A DNA stretch of 64,000 nt from Collinsella sp. GTDB lineage: Bacteria; Actinomycetota; Coriobacteriia; Coriobacteriales; Coriobacteriaceae. Below, piece by piece: positions 16,270-25,211 of the stretch (its first letter is position 1; the number at the start of each line of letters is the position of its first letter). The notes under the pieces are model-generated. The model did not search any database. It worked only from the letters and a program-made list of their open reading frames with translations, and was not told where the DNA came from. The DNA is taken from contig DXLU01000018.1 of NCBI GenBank assembly GCA_019414565.1, positions 50,689 through 114,688 on the forward strand, given 5' to 3'. The position numbers and the translations under genes are program-made.

Positions 16270-16967
16270 CGGCCAACCTCCTCGACGATGTTGACGAAGT
16301 TCTTAAGGATGCGCTGACCCAGCGCGGAGGATTTCTCGGGATGGAACTGGCAGCCCCACACGTTGCCATGGCGCACGATGCACGGGAAGCTCCGTGTATA
16401 GTGCGTGCGCGCCAGCACATCGGCGGCATCGGCATCGTCGGCCACCGCATAGCTGTGGGTGAAATACATGTTGGCACCCTCGGCAAAACCGGCGAGCAGC
16501 GGGTCAGCCGCACCGGCGGGCGTCATGTGCACCTGGTCCCAGCCCACGTGCGGCACCTTCAGGCGGCTCGACTCCAAGCGTGCGCACGAGCCACGCATAA
16601 TGCCCAGGCCATCGACCCAGGGGCCGCCGGCCTGCTCGGAGGCGTTGCCGTCGGCGACCGCGCCCTCGTCCGCAGGCACGCCCTCGTTGCCGCGCTCAAA
16701 AAACAGTTGAAGACCCAGGCAGACGCCGAGCAGCGGAGTTCCGGCGGCGACGGCATCGAGCACCGCGTCCGCCTCGCCGCTCTGGCGCATAAAGGCGATC
16801 GCGTCATAGAACGCGCCCACGCCCGGGATGACCAGGCCGTCGGCGTTGCGGATCTGTTCCGGATCGTCCGACGTGCAGGCGGCGGCACCAGCGCGCGCAA
16901 GCCCGCGCACGACGCTCGACAAGTTGCCCTTGTGGTAGTCGACCACCACGATCTTCGGTTCGCCCAC
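16266..16967 (-). CDS. hisH: imidazole glycerol phosphate synthase, glutaminase subunit
   Basis: 233 residues, class I glutamine amidotransferase. Catalytic Cys in LLGVCLGLQLFFERGNEG, catalytic His-Glu in WGCQFHPEKSSALG, plus VIPGVGAFYDAI and VPHVGWDQV. Supplies ammonia to HisF. The start taken is GTG 16967 (VGEPKIVVVDYHKGN), which has AAGGGAGGG 7 nt upstream; an ATG 51 nt further up would place codons inside the hairpin 16993-17033. Overlaps hisA. Confidence 0.93.
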   Translation of the reverse strand: MGEPKIVVVDYHKGNLSSVVRGLARAGAAACTSDDPEQIRNADGLVIPGVGAFYDAIAFMRQSGEADAVLDAVAAGTPLLGVCLGLQLFFERGNEGVPADEGAVADGNASEQAGGPWVDGLGIMRGSCARLESSRLKVPHVGWDQVHMTPAGAADPLLAGFAEGANMYFTHSYAVADDADAADVLARTHYTRSFPCIVRHGNVWGCQFHPEKSSALGQRILKNFVNIVEEVGR

Positions 16968-16992
16968 GCGACCCTCCCTTTTCCCATCCTCC

Positions 16993-17033
16993 AAAACCAC
17001 CTCAAAGGGGGCAGGCACCTTTGTGGTGGTTTT
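16993..17033. repeat. hairpin between hisB and hisH
   Basis: Arms AAAACCACCTCAAAGG (16993-17008) and 17018-17033 match at 15 of 16 positions with a 9-nt loop. It begins 14 nt after the hisB stop. On the transcribed strand the 3' side ends GGTGGTTTTGGAGG, not a long U run, so it is probably an mRNA-stability or attenuation hairpin rather than a full stop. Confidence 0.65.
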
Positions 17034-17047
17034 TGTCTTTGTTGCGG

Positions 17048-17635
17048 TTACAGTGAGCCCTTGGTGCTGGGGATGCCCTGCACGCGGGGATCGAGCTCGC
17101 AGGCGCGGCGCATCGTGCGGCCCACGGCCTTAAAGGCGGCCTCGATAATGTGGTGCGAGTTGCCGCCCGCCAGCTCGCGCACGTGCAGCGTGAGCTTGGC
17201 ATCGCGCGCAAAAGCATAGAAGAACTCGACAGCCAGCTCGGTATCAAAGCTGCCCACGTGCTCGGTCGGCACGGGCAGCTCGCAGTAGGCCTGCCCGCGG
17301 CCCGAGATATCAACGGCGGCCATCACGAGCGTCTCGTCCATGGCAATCGCCGCGTCGGCAAAGCGCGTAATGCCCGCCTTGTCGCCCAACGCTTGGCAAA
17401 ACGCCTCGCCCAGCACAATGCCCGTGTCCTCGACGGTGTGATGTGCGTCGACCTCAACGTCGCCCACCGCGTGTACCGTCAGATCAAACAGGCCATGGCG
17501 GCCAAACGCGTTGAGCATGTGGTCAAAAAACGGCACGCTGGTCGAGATATCGCACACGCCGCTCCCGTCCAGGTCGAGCTTTACGACAATGTCGGTCTCG
17601 CCCGTCTTGCGGGTCACCTCGGCATAACGGCCCAT
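17048..17635 (-). CDS. hisB: imidazoleglycerol-phosphate dehydratase
   Basis: 195 residues, the monofunctional form. Two Mn-binding repeats are visible: DVEVDAHHTVEDTGIVLGEAF and GNSHHIIEAAFKAVGRTMRRA, with FFDHMLNAFGRHG and RGQAYCELPV between. Dehydrates IGP to imidazole acetol phosphate (step 6). The ATG is directly next to the hisC stop codon (17636). Confidence 0.97.
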   Translation of the reverse strand: MGRYAEVTRKTGETDIVVKLDLDGSGVCDISTSVPFFDHMLNAFGRHGLFDLTVHAVGDVEVDAHHTVEDTGIVLGEAFCQALGDKAGITRFADAAIAMDETLVMAAVDISGRGQAYCELPVPTEHVGSFDTELAVEFFYAFARDAKLTLHVRELAGGNSHHIIEAAFKAVGRTMRRACELDPRVQGIPSTKGSL

Positions 17636-18751
17636 CTACATCTCCTCCTTCACCAGCGCGGCAAACGCAGCCAGCACCTCATCGTTTTCTTGCGGGGTGC
17701 CCACGGTAATGCGCAGACAGTCCGCGAGCCCCGGCGCGTAGCTAAAGTCGCGCACCAAAATCGAATACTCGTCGCGCAGACGCTCGCGCACGCGCGTGGC
17801 ATGCGGCGTGCGCACGAGCACAAAGTTCGCCGCGTTCGGCCATGCCTCCACGGGCATGCCATCGGCAGCCATTGCGCGCAGGGCGCACAGCTCGCGCTCG
17901 CGCTCGGATGCGATCTGTGCCACCACGGGCGTGTAGGCATCACGGGCACGCACGCAGGCAAGTGCTGCCGCCTGGCTCAGCACGTTAACTGAATAGATCT
18001 GGCGAATCGCCGCGAACACGTCGATGACTTCCGGCGCCGCGATCACGTAACCCAGACGCGTACCGGCAGCGCCAAACGCCTTGGACAACGTATGCAGAAT
18101 CACCAGGTTGGGATGCTCGGCGATAAGCCCCTGCGCCGTGGTGACCGCGCCAAACGAATCGTCGGCAAACTCCACGTAGGCCTCGTCAACCATTACCATG
18201 CCGGGGCACGCATCGCACAGCGCCGCGACAAAGTCGAGCGGTGCCACGTCACCCGTGGGGTTGTTGGGCGAGGTCACGATTGCCAGGTTGCACTCGGACG
18301 CCGCCGCAAGCACGGCTGCCTGGTCGAGCTCAAAGGTCGCGGGGTCGCGCCACACGTCGCGCACCTCGGTCTGACAGAGCGACGCAAAGAACGCATACTC
18401 GCTAAAGCACGGCGGGCAGTTGAGCAGGGTCCGTCCCGCGCCGCCAAACGCCAACAGGTAGTTATAGAGCAGCTCGTCGCCGCCGTTGCCCACGCAGACA
18501 TTCTCGCGCGCCACACCATGCCAAGCGGCAAGCTCGTCACGCAGATCGTTGGACATGGGATCGGGATAGCGGTTGAGCGGCGTGGCAGCCAGGGCGGCGT
18601 CGACCGCCTCGCGCACGCCAGCCGGCACGGGATAGGTGTTCTCGTTGGCCGAAAGGTTGATGCGCGTGGGCGTAAAGTTGGGATCGTAGGGCTCAATACC
18701 GGCCAGGTAAGGCTGGACGAGCTCCTTCATGCGAGGCGTGAGTTCGGCCAT
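17636..18751 (-). CDS. hisC: histidinol-phosphate aminotransferase
   Basis: 371 residues, class II PLP aminotransferase. INLSANENTYPVP near residue 35, NGGDELLYNYLLAF (PLP phosphate loop), TSPNNPTGD, MVDEAYVEFADDS, and the Schiff-base Lys in LHTLSKAFGAAGTRLGYV. Transfers an amino group from glutamate to imidazole acetol phosphate (step 7). ATG lies 1 nt after hisD, so coupled. Confidence 0.96.
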   Translation of the reverse strand: MAELTPRMKELVQPYLAGIEPYDPNFTPTRINLSANENTYPVPAGVREAVDAALAATPLNRYPDPMSNDLRDELAAWHGVARENVCVGNGGDELLYNYLLAFGGAGRTLLNCPPCFSEYAFFASLCQTEVRDVWRDPATFELDQAAVLAAASECNLAIVTSPNNPTGDVAPLDFVAALCDACPGMVMVDEAYVEFADDSFGAVTTAQGLIAEHPNLVILHTLSKAFGAAGTRLGYVIAAPEVIDVFAAIRQIYSVNVLSQAAALACVRARDAYTPVVAQIASERERELCALRAMAADGMPVEAWPNAANFVLVRTPHATRVRERLRDEYSILVRDFSYAPGLADCLRITVGTPQENDEVLAAFAALVKEEM

Positions 18752-18752
18752 A

Positions 18753-20189
18753 TTAGGCCTCCCCGCCGGTTACGCCAGCGCCATCTGCGCCTGCAGCCGC
18801 CAGGTCCACGCCCTCGGCAACCGTCGCCACGGCGTCGCCCGGCCAGGCAACCTTGGTCAGGTCGGCCGCGGCGAGCGACTCGGCGCTCACGGCATCCTCG
18901 CCCTGCTCCAACACGCGGCGACGCAGTGCGGCCGAAAGCGCGTGCGCCCACAGGCCCTCGGCCTCGGCCAGACGCTGCGTAGCGGGAGCGTCGGAGAGCA
19001 GGCCCTCGGGCGTATAGCATATAACGCTCGAGCGCTTAACGAACTCTTCGACCGAAAGCGGGTTGGAGAACATGGCCGTGCCGCCGGTCGGCAACGTGTG
19101 GTTGGGACCGGCAACGTAATCGCCGAGCGGCTCGGAGCTCCAAGCGCCCACAAAGATGGCGCCGGCGTTGCGAATGCCGCCGAGCAGGCCCATCGCATCC
19201 TTGCAGTGCAGCTCAAGGTGCTCGGGCGCCACGGTGTTCACGGCCTCGACGGCGGCCGCCATGTCGGCGGCCACCACGATGGCGCCTTCGTTATCGAGCG
19301 AAGCGCACGTAATCTCGGCACGCGGGGACTGCGCTACCAGAATGTCGATACCCGCCTCGACCTCACGCGCAAACTGCTCGTCGCAGGTCACCAGATAGCA
19401 GGCCGCCAGCGGATCGTGCTCGGCCTGAGCCATCAGGTCGGCCGCGACCACCATAGGCTTGGCCGTGGCATCGGCCAGCACGCAGACCTCGGAGGGACCG
19501 GCGACCATGTCGATACCCACGTCACCCGAGACAATCTGCTTGGCAGCGGCAACAAAGGCGTTGCCCGGGCCGGTGATTTTGTCGACGCGCGGAATGGTCT
19601 CGGTACCGTACGCCAGCGCGGCCACGGCCTGGGCGCCGCCCACCATATAGATCTCGTCCACGCCGCCGAGCTTGGCCGCGGCAAGCGTGTAGGGGCTGAT
19701 CAGGCCGTCCTTTTGCGGCGGGGTCACCATGACCACGCGCTTGACGCCGGCCACTTTGGCGGGAATGGCGTTCATGAGCACGGTGGAGGGGTACTGCGCG
19801 CGACCGCCCGGCACGTAGATGCCGGCCGCAGCGAGCGGGGTCACCTTAACGCCGAGCATCGTGCCATCCGGGCGCGTGGTAAACCAGCTCTGCTCGACCT
19901 CGCGCTGGTGGAACTCGCGAATCTGGCGCGCAGCCTTTTCGAGCGCGGCGACAAAGACCGGATCGAGACCTTCGAGCGCGGCATCGATCTGCTCCTGCGG
20001 CAGACGGAAGCTCTGCAGCTCAACACCGTCAAAACGCTGGCAATAGTCGCGCACCGCGGCATCGCCATTGGCACGCACGCTGGCCACGATATCGCGGGCG
20101 GCGTCGACAATGTTTTGCGGCAGCACGCCCTTACGGTTGAGCTGGTTGGTAACGAGGCGCTCACCGGGAGCAAGCTTGATGGTCTTCAT
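18753..20189 (-). CDS. hisD: histidinol dehydrogenase
   Basis: 478 residues, longer than the usual 430 because of an Ala/Gly-rich tail of about 40 residues (ending GADGAGVTGGEA). Core motifs: VYIPGGRAQYPSTVLMNAIPAKVAG-type NAD/Zn region, DKITGPGNAFVAAAK, GPSEVCVLAD, QAEHDPLAACYLVT, VAPEHLEL, and GPNHTLPTGGTAMFSNPLSV. Oxidises histidinol to histidine (last two steps). The tail has no known function and may be a linker. It follows hisZG after 104 bp. Confidence 0.96.
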   Translation of the reverse strand: MKTIKLAPGERLVTNQLNRKGVLPQNIVDAARDIVASVRANGDAAVRDYCQRFDGVELQSFRLPQEQIDAALEGLDPVFVAALEKAARQIREFHQREVEQSWFTTRPDGTMLGVKVTPLAAAGIYVPGGRAQYPSTVLMNAIPAKVAGVKRVVMVTPPQKDGLISPYTLAAAKLGGVDEIYMVGGAQAVAALAYGTETIPRVDKITGPGNAFVAAAKQIVSGDVGIDMVAGPSEVCVLADATAKPMVVAADLMAQAEHDPLAACYLVTCDEQFAREVEAGIDILVAQSPRAEITCASLDNEGAIVVAADMAAAVEAVNTVAPEHLELHCKDAMGLLGGIRNAGAIFVGAWSSEPLGDYVAGPNHTLPTGGTAMFSNPLSVEEFVKRSSVICYTPEGLLSDAPATQRLAEAEGLWAHALSAALRRRVLEQGEDAVSAESLAAADLTKVAWPGDAVATVAEGVDLAAAGADGAGVTGGEA

Positions 20190-20293
20190 TTCGGTATCCC
20201 CTATCGGTCGAGGTTGTGTTCGAAAACGAGAGGCCGGACGGCGGCACCAGTCGGCCCGCAGCCCGGACGTTGGGGCGCCCGTGCGTGCTCGCG

Positions 20294-22009
20294 CTATTGT
20301 GCCGAGCCCGCAACGGGCTCAAAATGCTTGTCCTTCACGGCTGCCGCCAAGCGATCTGCCAGATTGCGTACGCGCGGATCCAGACGTGCGGCACCCGGAT
20401 TGACAAAGAAGCGGGCCGTGCAGTCCATAATGCGACCAGTAATAACGAGGTCGTTATCGCGCAGCGTGGCGCCCGTGGCGGTAATATCCACGATGCGATC
20501 GGTCATGCCGACGATGGGACCCAGCTCAATGTTACCGTGCAGCGAGACGACATCGGCGCTCACGCCGCGCTCGGCATACCAGGCGCTCGCGATGCGCGGA
20601 TACTTGGTGGCCACGCGAAGCGACCCGCGACGGGCATAGTTGCGCTCGGCCTGGCCGGCGCGCCACGCGGGCTCTGCCTCGATAAACGTGCACAGGCCGT
20701 AGCCCAGATCGACCAGCTGCAGCAGGTTGAGGTCTGCCTCGATAAGCGAGTCCCAACCGCAGATGCCGCAATCGGCACCGCCGCAGCCCACAAAGGCGGG
20801 CGCATCGCTGGGACGCACGATGACAAACTCGATATCGCCGACCGCGCCCTTACCGGCACGCGTGTCGCGGCCGCGCACGATCAGGTGACGGCCGGGGTCG
20901 CGCAACTCAGAGACGTCTAAGCCCGCAGCCTCGAGCACGTCGAGCGTATCGGCCTTGAGCGAGCCCTTGGGCACGGCGATGCGTAGCGGGCCCTCGGCGC
21001 CACGGCCCACGGCGTGGTCGCCATCGGGGGCGGCATCCTCGGCCGAGGTGCGCGCGGCCTCCAGACGCTCGAGCGAAAAGGCAAAGCCCGCCGCCGGCAC
21101 CTCGATGCCGTCGCCAAATGCGCCGGTAAAGATGGAGTCGTAGCGGCCGCCCGAACCGACCGGGTCAGGCAGGCCGCCGGCATAGGCCTTAAAGACCAGG
21201 CCCGTGTAGTAATCAAACGAGTTCATGATGGAGAAGTCGAACGACAGCACCTGGGCGTCCTCGGGAGCCAGGCCCTCGACCAGGGCACGCAGTTCGCGCG
21301 TCAGCGGCGCGACAATGCCCGCCGCCGCCAGCAGCGCGTCGACGCGGTCGAGCACCTCGGCGCCGCCGTGCAAGCGCGGCAGCTCGCTGATGGCAGCCTT
21401 GACGGCCTCGGGCTCGGCGCTTGCCGCCACGCGGGCATCGAGGCCCACAAAGTCGTTGGCGTGCACGCAGTGCAGGGCCTCGGCAGCCAGCTCGCGATCC
21501 TCGCACGCCGCGAGCAGCTCCTTAAACGGACGCACGCTACCTGCGATAATGCGCGCATCGGGCAGCGCCAGCTTGCGCACCGCCTCGGCCACGAGCGAGA
21601 CAATCTCGACATCGCCCGCGGTGTCGCCCGCACCGATAAGCTCAAAGCCCAGCTGTGTAAACTGGCGCGAGCCGCCGGCATTGCGCTGGCACTCACGAAC
21701 CACCGGCGCCTCGTAGCGAAGGCGTAGGGGCAGGTCGGCCGCGCGCATGCGGGTCGAAACCAGACGCACGATCGGCAATGTGTTGTCGGGACGGACCACC
21801 AGCAGGCGACCGTCGTCATCAAAGAGCTTAAACGGCGTGTCCGCAATGCGGCCGCCTTCCTCGAGCGAGCCCTTGTCCTCGAGCAGCGGCGTCTCGACCG
21901 GAAGGTAATGATGCTCCCTAAAGCAGCCCTTCACCGTACATGCGATCTCTTCGCGCGCCTGAGCCTCCTCGGGCAATATGTCCCGGAATCCCCACGGTGT
22001 GGCCGTCAT
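20294..22009 (-). CDS. hisZG: HisZ-HisG fusion: ATP phosphoribosyltransferase with its regulatory subunit
   Basis: 571 residues. Residues 1 to about 325 are HisZ, a class II aaRS-like domain without tRNA charging: TPWGFRDILPEEA, RPDNTLPIVRLVSTRM, LRLRYEAPVVR, MNSFDYYTGLVFKAYAGG, GSGGRYD. From about 344 to the end is short-form HisG: LRIAVPKGSLKADTLDVLEAAG, ADCGICGWDSLIE, RVATKYPRIASAWYAE, LHGNIELGPIVGMTDRIVDIT. Short HisG normally needs separate HisZ for activity and histidine feedback; here both are one chain, which fixes their 1:1 ratio. First gene of the operon, with a hairpin in the leader (22048-22077). Confidence 0.95.
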   Translation of the reverse strand: MTATPWGFRDILPEEAQAREEIACTVKGCFREHHYLPVETPLLEDKGSLEEGGRIADTPFKLFDDDGRLLVVRPDNTLPIVRLVSTRMRAADLPLRLRYEAPVVRECQRNAGGSRQFTQLGFELIGAGDTAGDVEIVSLVAEAVRKLALPDARIIAGSVRPFKELLAACEDRELAAEALHCVHANDFVGLDARVAASAEPEAVKAAISELPRLHGGAEVLDRVDALLAAAGIVAPLTRELRALVEGLAPEDAQVLSFDFSIMNSFDYYTGLVFKAYAGGLPDPVGSGGRYDSIFTGAFGDGIEVPAAGFAFSLERLEAARTSAEDAAPDGDHAVGRGAEGPLRIAVPKGSLKADTLDVLEAAGLDVSELRDPGRHLIVRGRDTRAGKGAVGDIEFVIVRPSDAPAFVGCGGADCGICGWDSLIEADLNLLQLVDLGYGLCTFIEAEPAWRAGQAERNYARRGSLRVATKYPRIASAWYAERGVSADVVSLHGNIELGPIVGMTDRIVDITATGATLRDNDLVITGRIMDCTARFFVNPGAARLDPRVRNLADRLAAAVKDKHFEPVAGSAQ

Positions 22010-22047
22010 CTGATGAGCCTCCTCATGCTGTGTTTCATATAGAGCAG

Positions 22048-22077
22048 AAGACCGGCGTAGCTCCGCCGGTCTTCTGG
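22048..22077. terminator. 12-bp hairpin in front of hisZG
   Basis: Perfect stem AGAAGACCGGCG / CGCCGGTCTTCT with a 6-nt loop. It is 38 nt before the hisZG start and about 100 nt after the epimerase gene, both on the minus strand, so it may be the terminator of the upstream locus or part of the his leader. No U run follows; no histidine-rich leader peptide was found in 22010-22178. Confidence 0.55.
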
Positions 22078-22178
22078 GTACTTTAGCATACTAGAGTGCT
22101 TGCGGGGAAAATCCGTCGCAGCCGCTCACACCGTATTCATCTGGAAACATAGGGTAGGTTACCGCAGCCCGACCCCAC

Positions 22179-23015
22179 CTAGGCGCCAATCGCACGACGA
22201 TACTCTGCCATCACCTGCGCATCGGCAGCTGCGGGGTCGGCAAAATAGCGCCCGTCATAGGTCTCGGCCGAAACAACTCCGCGATAGCCGCGCGCCACCA
22301 GCCTATCCAGGTCGGCGCGCATATCGCGGTCGCCGTCACCCCAGGCAAGATGCGTCGTGCCATCTGCCGCAACATCGACAAAATGCACGTGGGCGACATC
22401 ATCGCCAAGCAGATCGAAATAATCGTCGATGGTATCCCCCGCCACCGCCATGGCGCCCATATCCAGACATGCCTTAAGTGCCGGATGATCAACTGCCTCG
22501 ATCATGCGCTTCGTGTCGGCCGCCGAGTTCACGATCATCGACTCAACTGGCTGCAGGGCCTCGAGCACCAGTCGCACGCCGCGCTCTCCCGCATGCTCGG
22601 CAATCGCACGCAGCATCGAGGCGCTGCGACCCCACGCGTCCTCGATCGGCTCGTTCAAAAATGCCCAGCCGCTCGAGACCATGACCTGCTCGGCTCCAAG
22701 TTCCGCCGCGATATCTACAACGTTCTTAAAGTACGCGAGCGTGCGGGCACGCGCCTCATTCCCGCGCGCCGCGATATTCCACGGCTTGGGGTTGTTCTGT
22801 TCGGGACAAAGCCCCACAATCCGAACCCCATACCGCTGTGACAGCTCACGCACCTGCTCGAGCGAATCGTATCCATGACAATCGACATACAGATGCATCG
22901 CCCCGGTCCAAAGTTCGCAACACGTGTAGCCCGAGGCCGCTGCCGAAGAAAAGAATTCCTCAAGGTCAAAATAACGATGGCTGATATTCATGACGGCAAG
23001 CTGCGGATACTCCAT
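22179..23015 (-). CDS. sugar phosphate isomerase/epimerase (FrlC-like)
   Basis: 278 residues, xylose-isomerase-like TIM barrel. Metal-ligand motifs: RLVLEALQPVESMIVNSA (Glu), KACLDMGAMAV (Asp), AHVHFVDVAADG (His) and VVSAETYDGRY (Glu). Near residue 90 lie GAEQVMVSSGWAF-type residues. FrlC-type enzymes interconvert fructoselysine and psicoselysine, and the flanking PTS and SIS genes support an Amadori-sugar role (inference); other substrates for this broad family are possible. ATG 23015 has AAAGGTGG 6 nt upstream; GTG 23024 is an alternative. Separated from the PTS genes by a hairpin. Confidence 0.78.
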   Translation of the reverse strand: MEYPQLAVMNISHRYFDLEEFFSSAAASGYTCCELWTGAMHLYVDCHGYDSLEQVRELSQRYGVRIVGLCPEQNNPKPWNIAARGNEARARTLAYFKNVVDIAAELGAEQVMVSSGWAFLNEPIEDAWGRSASMLRAIAEHAGERGVRLVLEALQPVESMIVNSAADTKRMIEAVDHPALKACLDMGAMAVAGDTIDDYFDLLGDDVAHVHFVDVAADGTTHLAWGDGDRDMRADLDRLVARGYRGVVSAETYDGRYFADPAAADAQVMAEYRRAIGA

Positions 23016-23033
23016 CTTGTCCACCTTTCGGCA

Positions 23034-23067
23034 AAAGGGCGCCGCAGCACAATGTGCGCGACGCCCC
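23034..23067 (-). terminator. intra-locus hairpin with U run before the epimerase gene
   Basis: GGGCGCCGCAGCAC / GTGCGCGACGCCC stem (one or two mismatches) followed on the minus strand by TTTTGCC, between the IID stop and the epimerase start. Likely a partial terminator lowering epimerase expression. Confidence 0.6.
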
Positions 23068-23098
23068 CTCTTATATTGTTTTAATTATGACGGATACC

Positions 23099-23935
23099 CT
23101 ACTGGACACCAAGCACTCCAAAGAACGCGCCGGCGATACTCACGAGTAGGATCACGAGCATGATGAGCAGCGGATTCATCTTCTTCTTGAGCATGAGATA
23201 GACAATTCCAAACAGCCCCATCGTGACAAAGCCCGGGAAGATTCCGTTGAGCAGCTCGGCGAGCGTCTGAGCGCCATCGCCCGCGCCGACCATGAGCGGA
23301 ATGTCCACGGTGACCATCTCCATGGTCATAGCGCCGATCACCATGGCGCCCATGATAGAGGCCATCTTGACGATCGTGTCCATAATGCCCGATTCCTGGA
23401 CCTTGCTGATCATGTCCGAGCCAAAGCGATATCCCACAAACGTCAGCAGGTAACGGATGATGTAGTGGGGGACGTTGAACACGAGCAGGAACAAAATCGG
23501 GCCAAGAATAGAGCCCTGCAGCGCCAGCGACGTGCCGACACCCGTTGCCAAAATTCGCAGCGTACCCCAGTAGAAGGCATCGCCCACGCCGGACAGCGGT
23601 CCCATCAAAGCAAGCTTGACATTAGAGATCGCGCTCGTGTCAAAGTTATCTTCGGTGGCGTTGACTTCTTCCATTGCGGCAGCAATGGACATGGGGAGCG
23701 TCGAGATATACGGCGTGACGTTATAGAGCTCCATATGGCGCTTGAGTGCGGCCTTAAAGTCCGCATCCTGCGGATACAGCTTGCGAAGGATCGGCATAAG
23801 GGCCCACATAAAGCCGATATGGCCCATACGCTCGTAGTTCCAGGAATGCTCATAGGGAATCGAGCGCCAGAACAGCTTCTTAAGGTCTGCACGGGAAATC
23901 AGCCCGTCGTAAGAAGACTCAAACTTAAAACTCAT
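23099..23935 (-). CDS. PTS mannose/fructoselysine-family IID subunit
   Basis: 278 residues, length typical of IID. LISRADLKKLFWRSIPYEHSWNYERMGHIGFMWALMPIL at the start and the LMGPLSGVGDAFYWGTLRI motif are IID hallmarks; the C-terminal third holds membrane helices (MIVFLLVFN-type, IVYLMLKKKMNPLLIMLVILLV). Forms the membrane channel with IIC. The ATG lies inside the end of the IIC gene (overlap 11 nt), so translation is coupled. Confidence 0.93.
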   Translation of the reverse strand: MSFKFESSYDGLISRADLKKLFWRSIPYEHSWNYERMGHIGFMWALMPILRKLYPQDADFKAALKRHMELYNVTPYISTLPMSIAAAMEEVNATEDNFDTSAISNVKLALMGPLSGVGDAFYWGTLRILATGVGTSLALQGSILGPILFLLVFNVPHYIIRYLLTFVGYRFGSDMISKVQESGIMDTIVKMASIMGAMVIGAMTMEMVTVDIPLMVGAGDGAQTLAELLNGIFPGFVTMGLFGIVYLMLKKKMNPLLIMLVILLVSIAGAFFGVLGVQ

Positions 23936-24716
23936 CGAACCCACTCCCAATCGCAGGATCCTCGGTTGCCGCTGCGGGCTGCTCCGCCTTTTTCTTGTCA
24001 CCCAAAACCGTCATCGCGACGACGATAATCGCGGCAAAGATCGCCACGCCAGTCGTGCTAATGCCAAAGTAGGCGACGAGGAAGAAGCCAGCGAAGAAGA
24101 ACGGAGCCACTGTTTTGTTCATAATCATCTGCGCCAGCATCGCAAAGCCGAGTGCGGGCAAGAAGGCGGCGGCGACATCCATGCCGGTCTGAACGAAATC
24201 GGGGATGATGTTGAGCAGGCTGGCAACAGCATCGGCGCCAAAGAAGAATGCCAGGGGAATGATCAGCAGGCCGCACCAGCTCTGCGCGTAACCGGCGATG
24301 AGCATGTTGCGCGTGATGGCCTTGGTGTCTCCGTCCTCGACGTTTTTGTCGATACGGTGCACCAGCAGCAGCATGACCGGCTGGCCCAGGGCCGTATCGA
24401 GCGCCAGGACGATCGTTGCGATGGGAATGCCCAGGGTCAGGGCCGCCGAAGCGTCCGCGCCGGCCTGCATGGCAAGAGATACGCCCAGGATAGTGCCGGA
24501 AATCGTATCGGGCGGGTTATAGGCGCCGACCGAGATGGCGCCGACCATGGCAAGCTCCATCGTGGCGCCCATGATCGTGCCGGTCACCATGTCGCCCATG
24601 ACAAGGCCAACCAGAGGTCCGAGCACAATCGGGCGCTGGAGGTAACTCGTACCGGTCAGCCACTCGGAATAGCCCAAAAGGGCAATCAGGAAAATCAGGA
24701 TCGTCTTGATAACCAT
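23925..24716 (-). CDS. PTS mannose/fructoselysine-family IIC subunit
   Basis: 263 residues with seven or more hydrophobic helices, e.g. IKTILIFLIALLGYSEWL and VFAAIIVVAMTVLG-like end. RPIVLGPLVGLVMGDMVTGTIMGATMELAMVGAISVGAY is the conserved IIC sugar-binding segment of this family. Together with IID it carries the substrate across the membrane while IIB phosphorylates it. RBS AGGGG; starts 8 nt after the IIB stop. Confidence 0.93.
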   Translation of the reverse strand: MVIKTILIFLIALLGYSEWLTGTSYLQRPIVLGPLVGLVMGDMVTGTIMGATMELAMVGAISVGAYNPPDTISGTILGVSLAMQAGADASAALTLGIPIATIVLALDTALGQPVMLLLVHRIDKNVEDGDTKAITRNMLIAGYAQSWCGLLIIPLAFFFGADAVASLLNIIPDFVQTGMDVAAAFLPALGFAMLAQMIMNKTVAPFFFAGFFLVAYFGISTTGVAIFAAIIVVAMTVLGDKKKAEQPAAATEDPAIGSGFDEF

Positions 24717-24724
24717 GACAGCCC

Positions 24725-25195
24725 CTAACCGATGACCTTTGCGGCATCAGTCTTCGCATCCGCCGGAATCATCTGAATGAACAGCTCATAGCCCTCGCCG
24801 AGTAGCTCCTTCACGTAGGCCTCGTTCTCGGGCGTAAGGAATACGCTCGTCGAGACCTGGCGGGCATCCTCGCTAAAGGCCACATTGCCGAGGTTGATCT
24901 TCTTGACGCCCATCGCCTTGGCGACGGCACCGGCCTGTTGGATCGTCTCGCAAACCACGAAGAGCTTGTACTTGTCGGTCACACCGCTCTGGAGCGCCTT
25001 GACGGCATCCTCGGTGTTTTTGACGACGACCTTGCATCCTTCGGGCTTTGCAAGGGACAGGGCCTGCAGACGAAGCTTGTCGTTGAGGACCGTGTCGCTC
25101 ACTAACAGGATGCAGTCGGCACCCAGAGCCGAGGTCCAGCTAACGGCAACCTGGCCGTGAAGCAGTCGATAGTCCACGCGAATCATCTGAATCAT
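24725..25195 (-). CDS. PTS mannose-family IIB subunit
   Basis: 156 residues. IRVDYRLLHGQVAVSWTSALGAD carries the phosphorylated His13, the family's active site. VSDTVLNDKLRLQAL and KKINLGNVAFSEDAR are typical of IIB of the mannose/fructoselysine class. Cytoplasmic; passes phosphate from IIA to the incoming sugar. RBS AGGAGC; 16 nt after IIA. Confidence 0.94.
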   Translation of the reverse strand: MIQMIRVDYRLLHGQVAVSWTSALGADCILLVSDTVLNDKLRLQALSLAKPEGCKVVVKNTEDAVKALQSGVTDKYKLFVVCETIQQAGAVAKAMGVKKINLGNVAFSEDARQVSTSVFLTPENEAYVKELLGEGYELFIQMIPADAKTDAAKVIG

Positions 25196-25211
25196 GATGT
25201 GCTCCTAACGA

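Noticed and set aside
22010..22178. Histidine leader peptide before hisZG
   Set aside because: Only a four-codon frame (MNTV) was found and no run of His codons.
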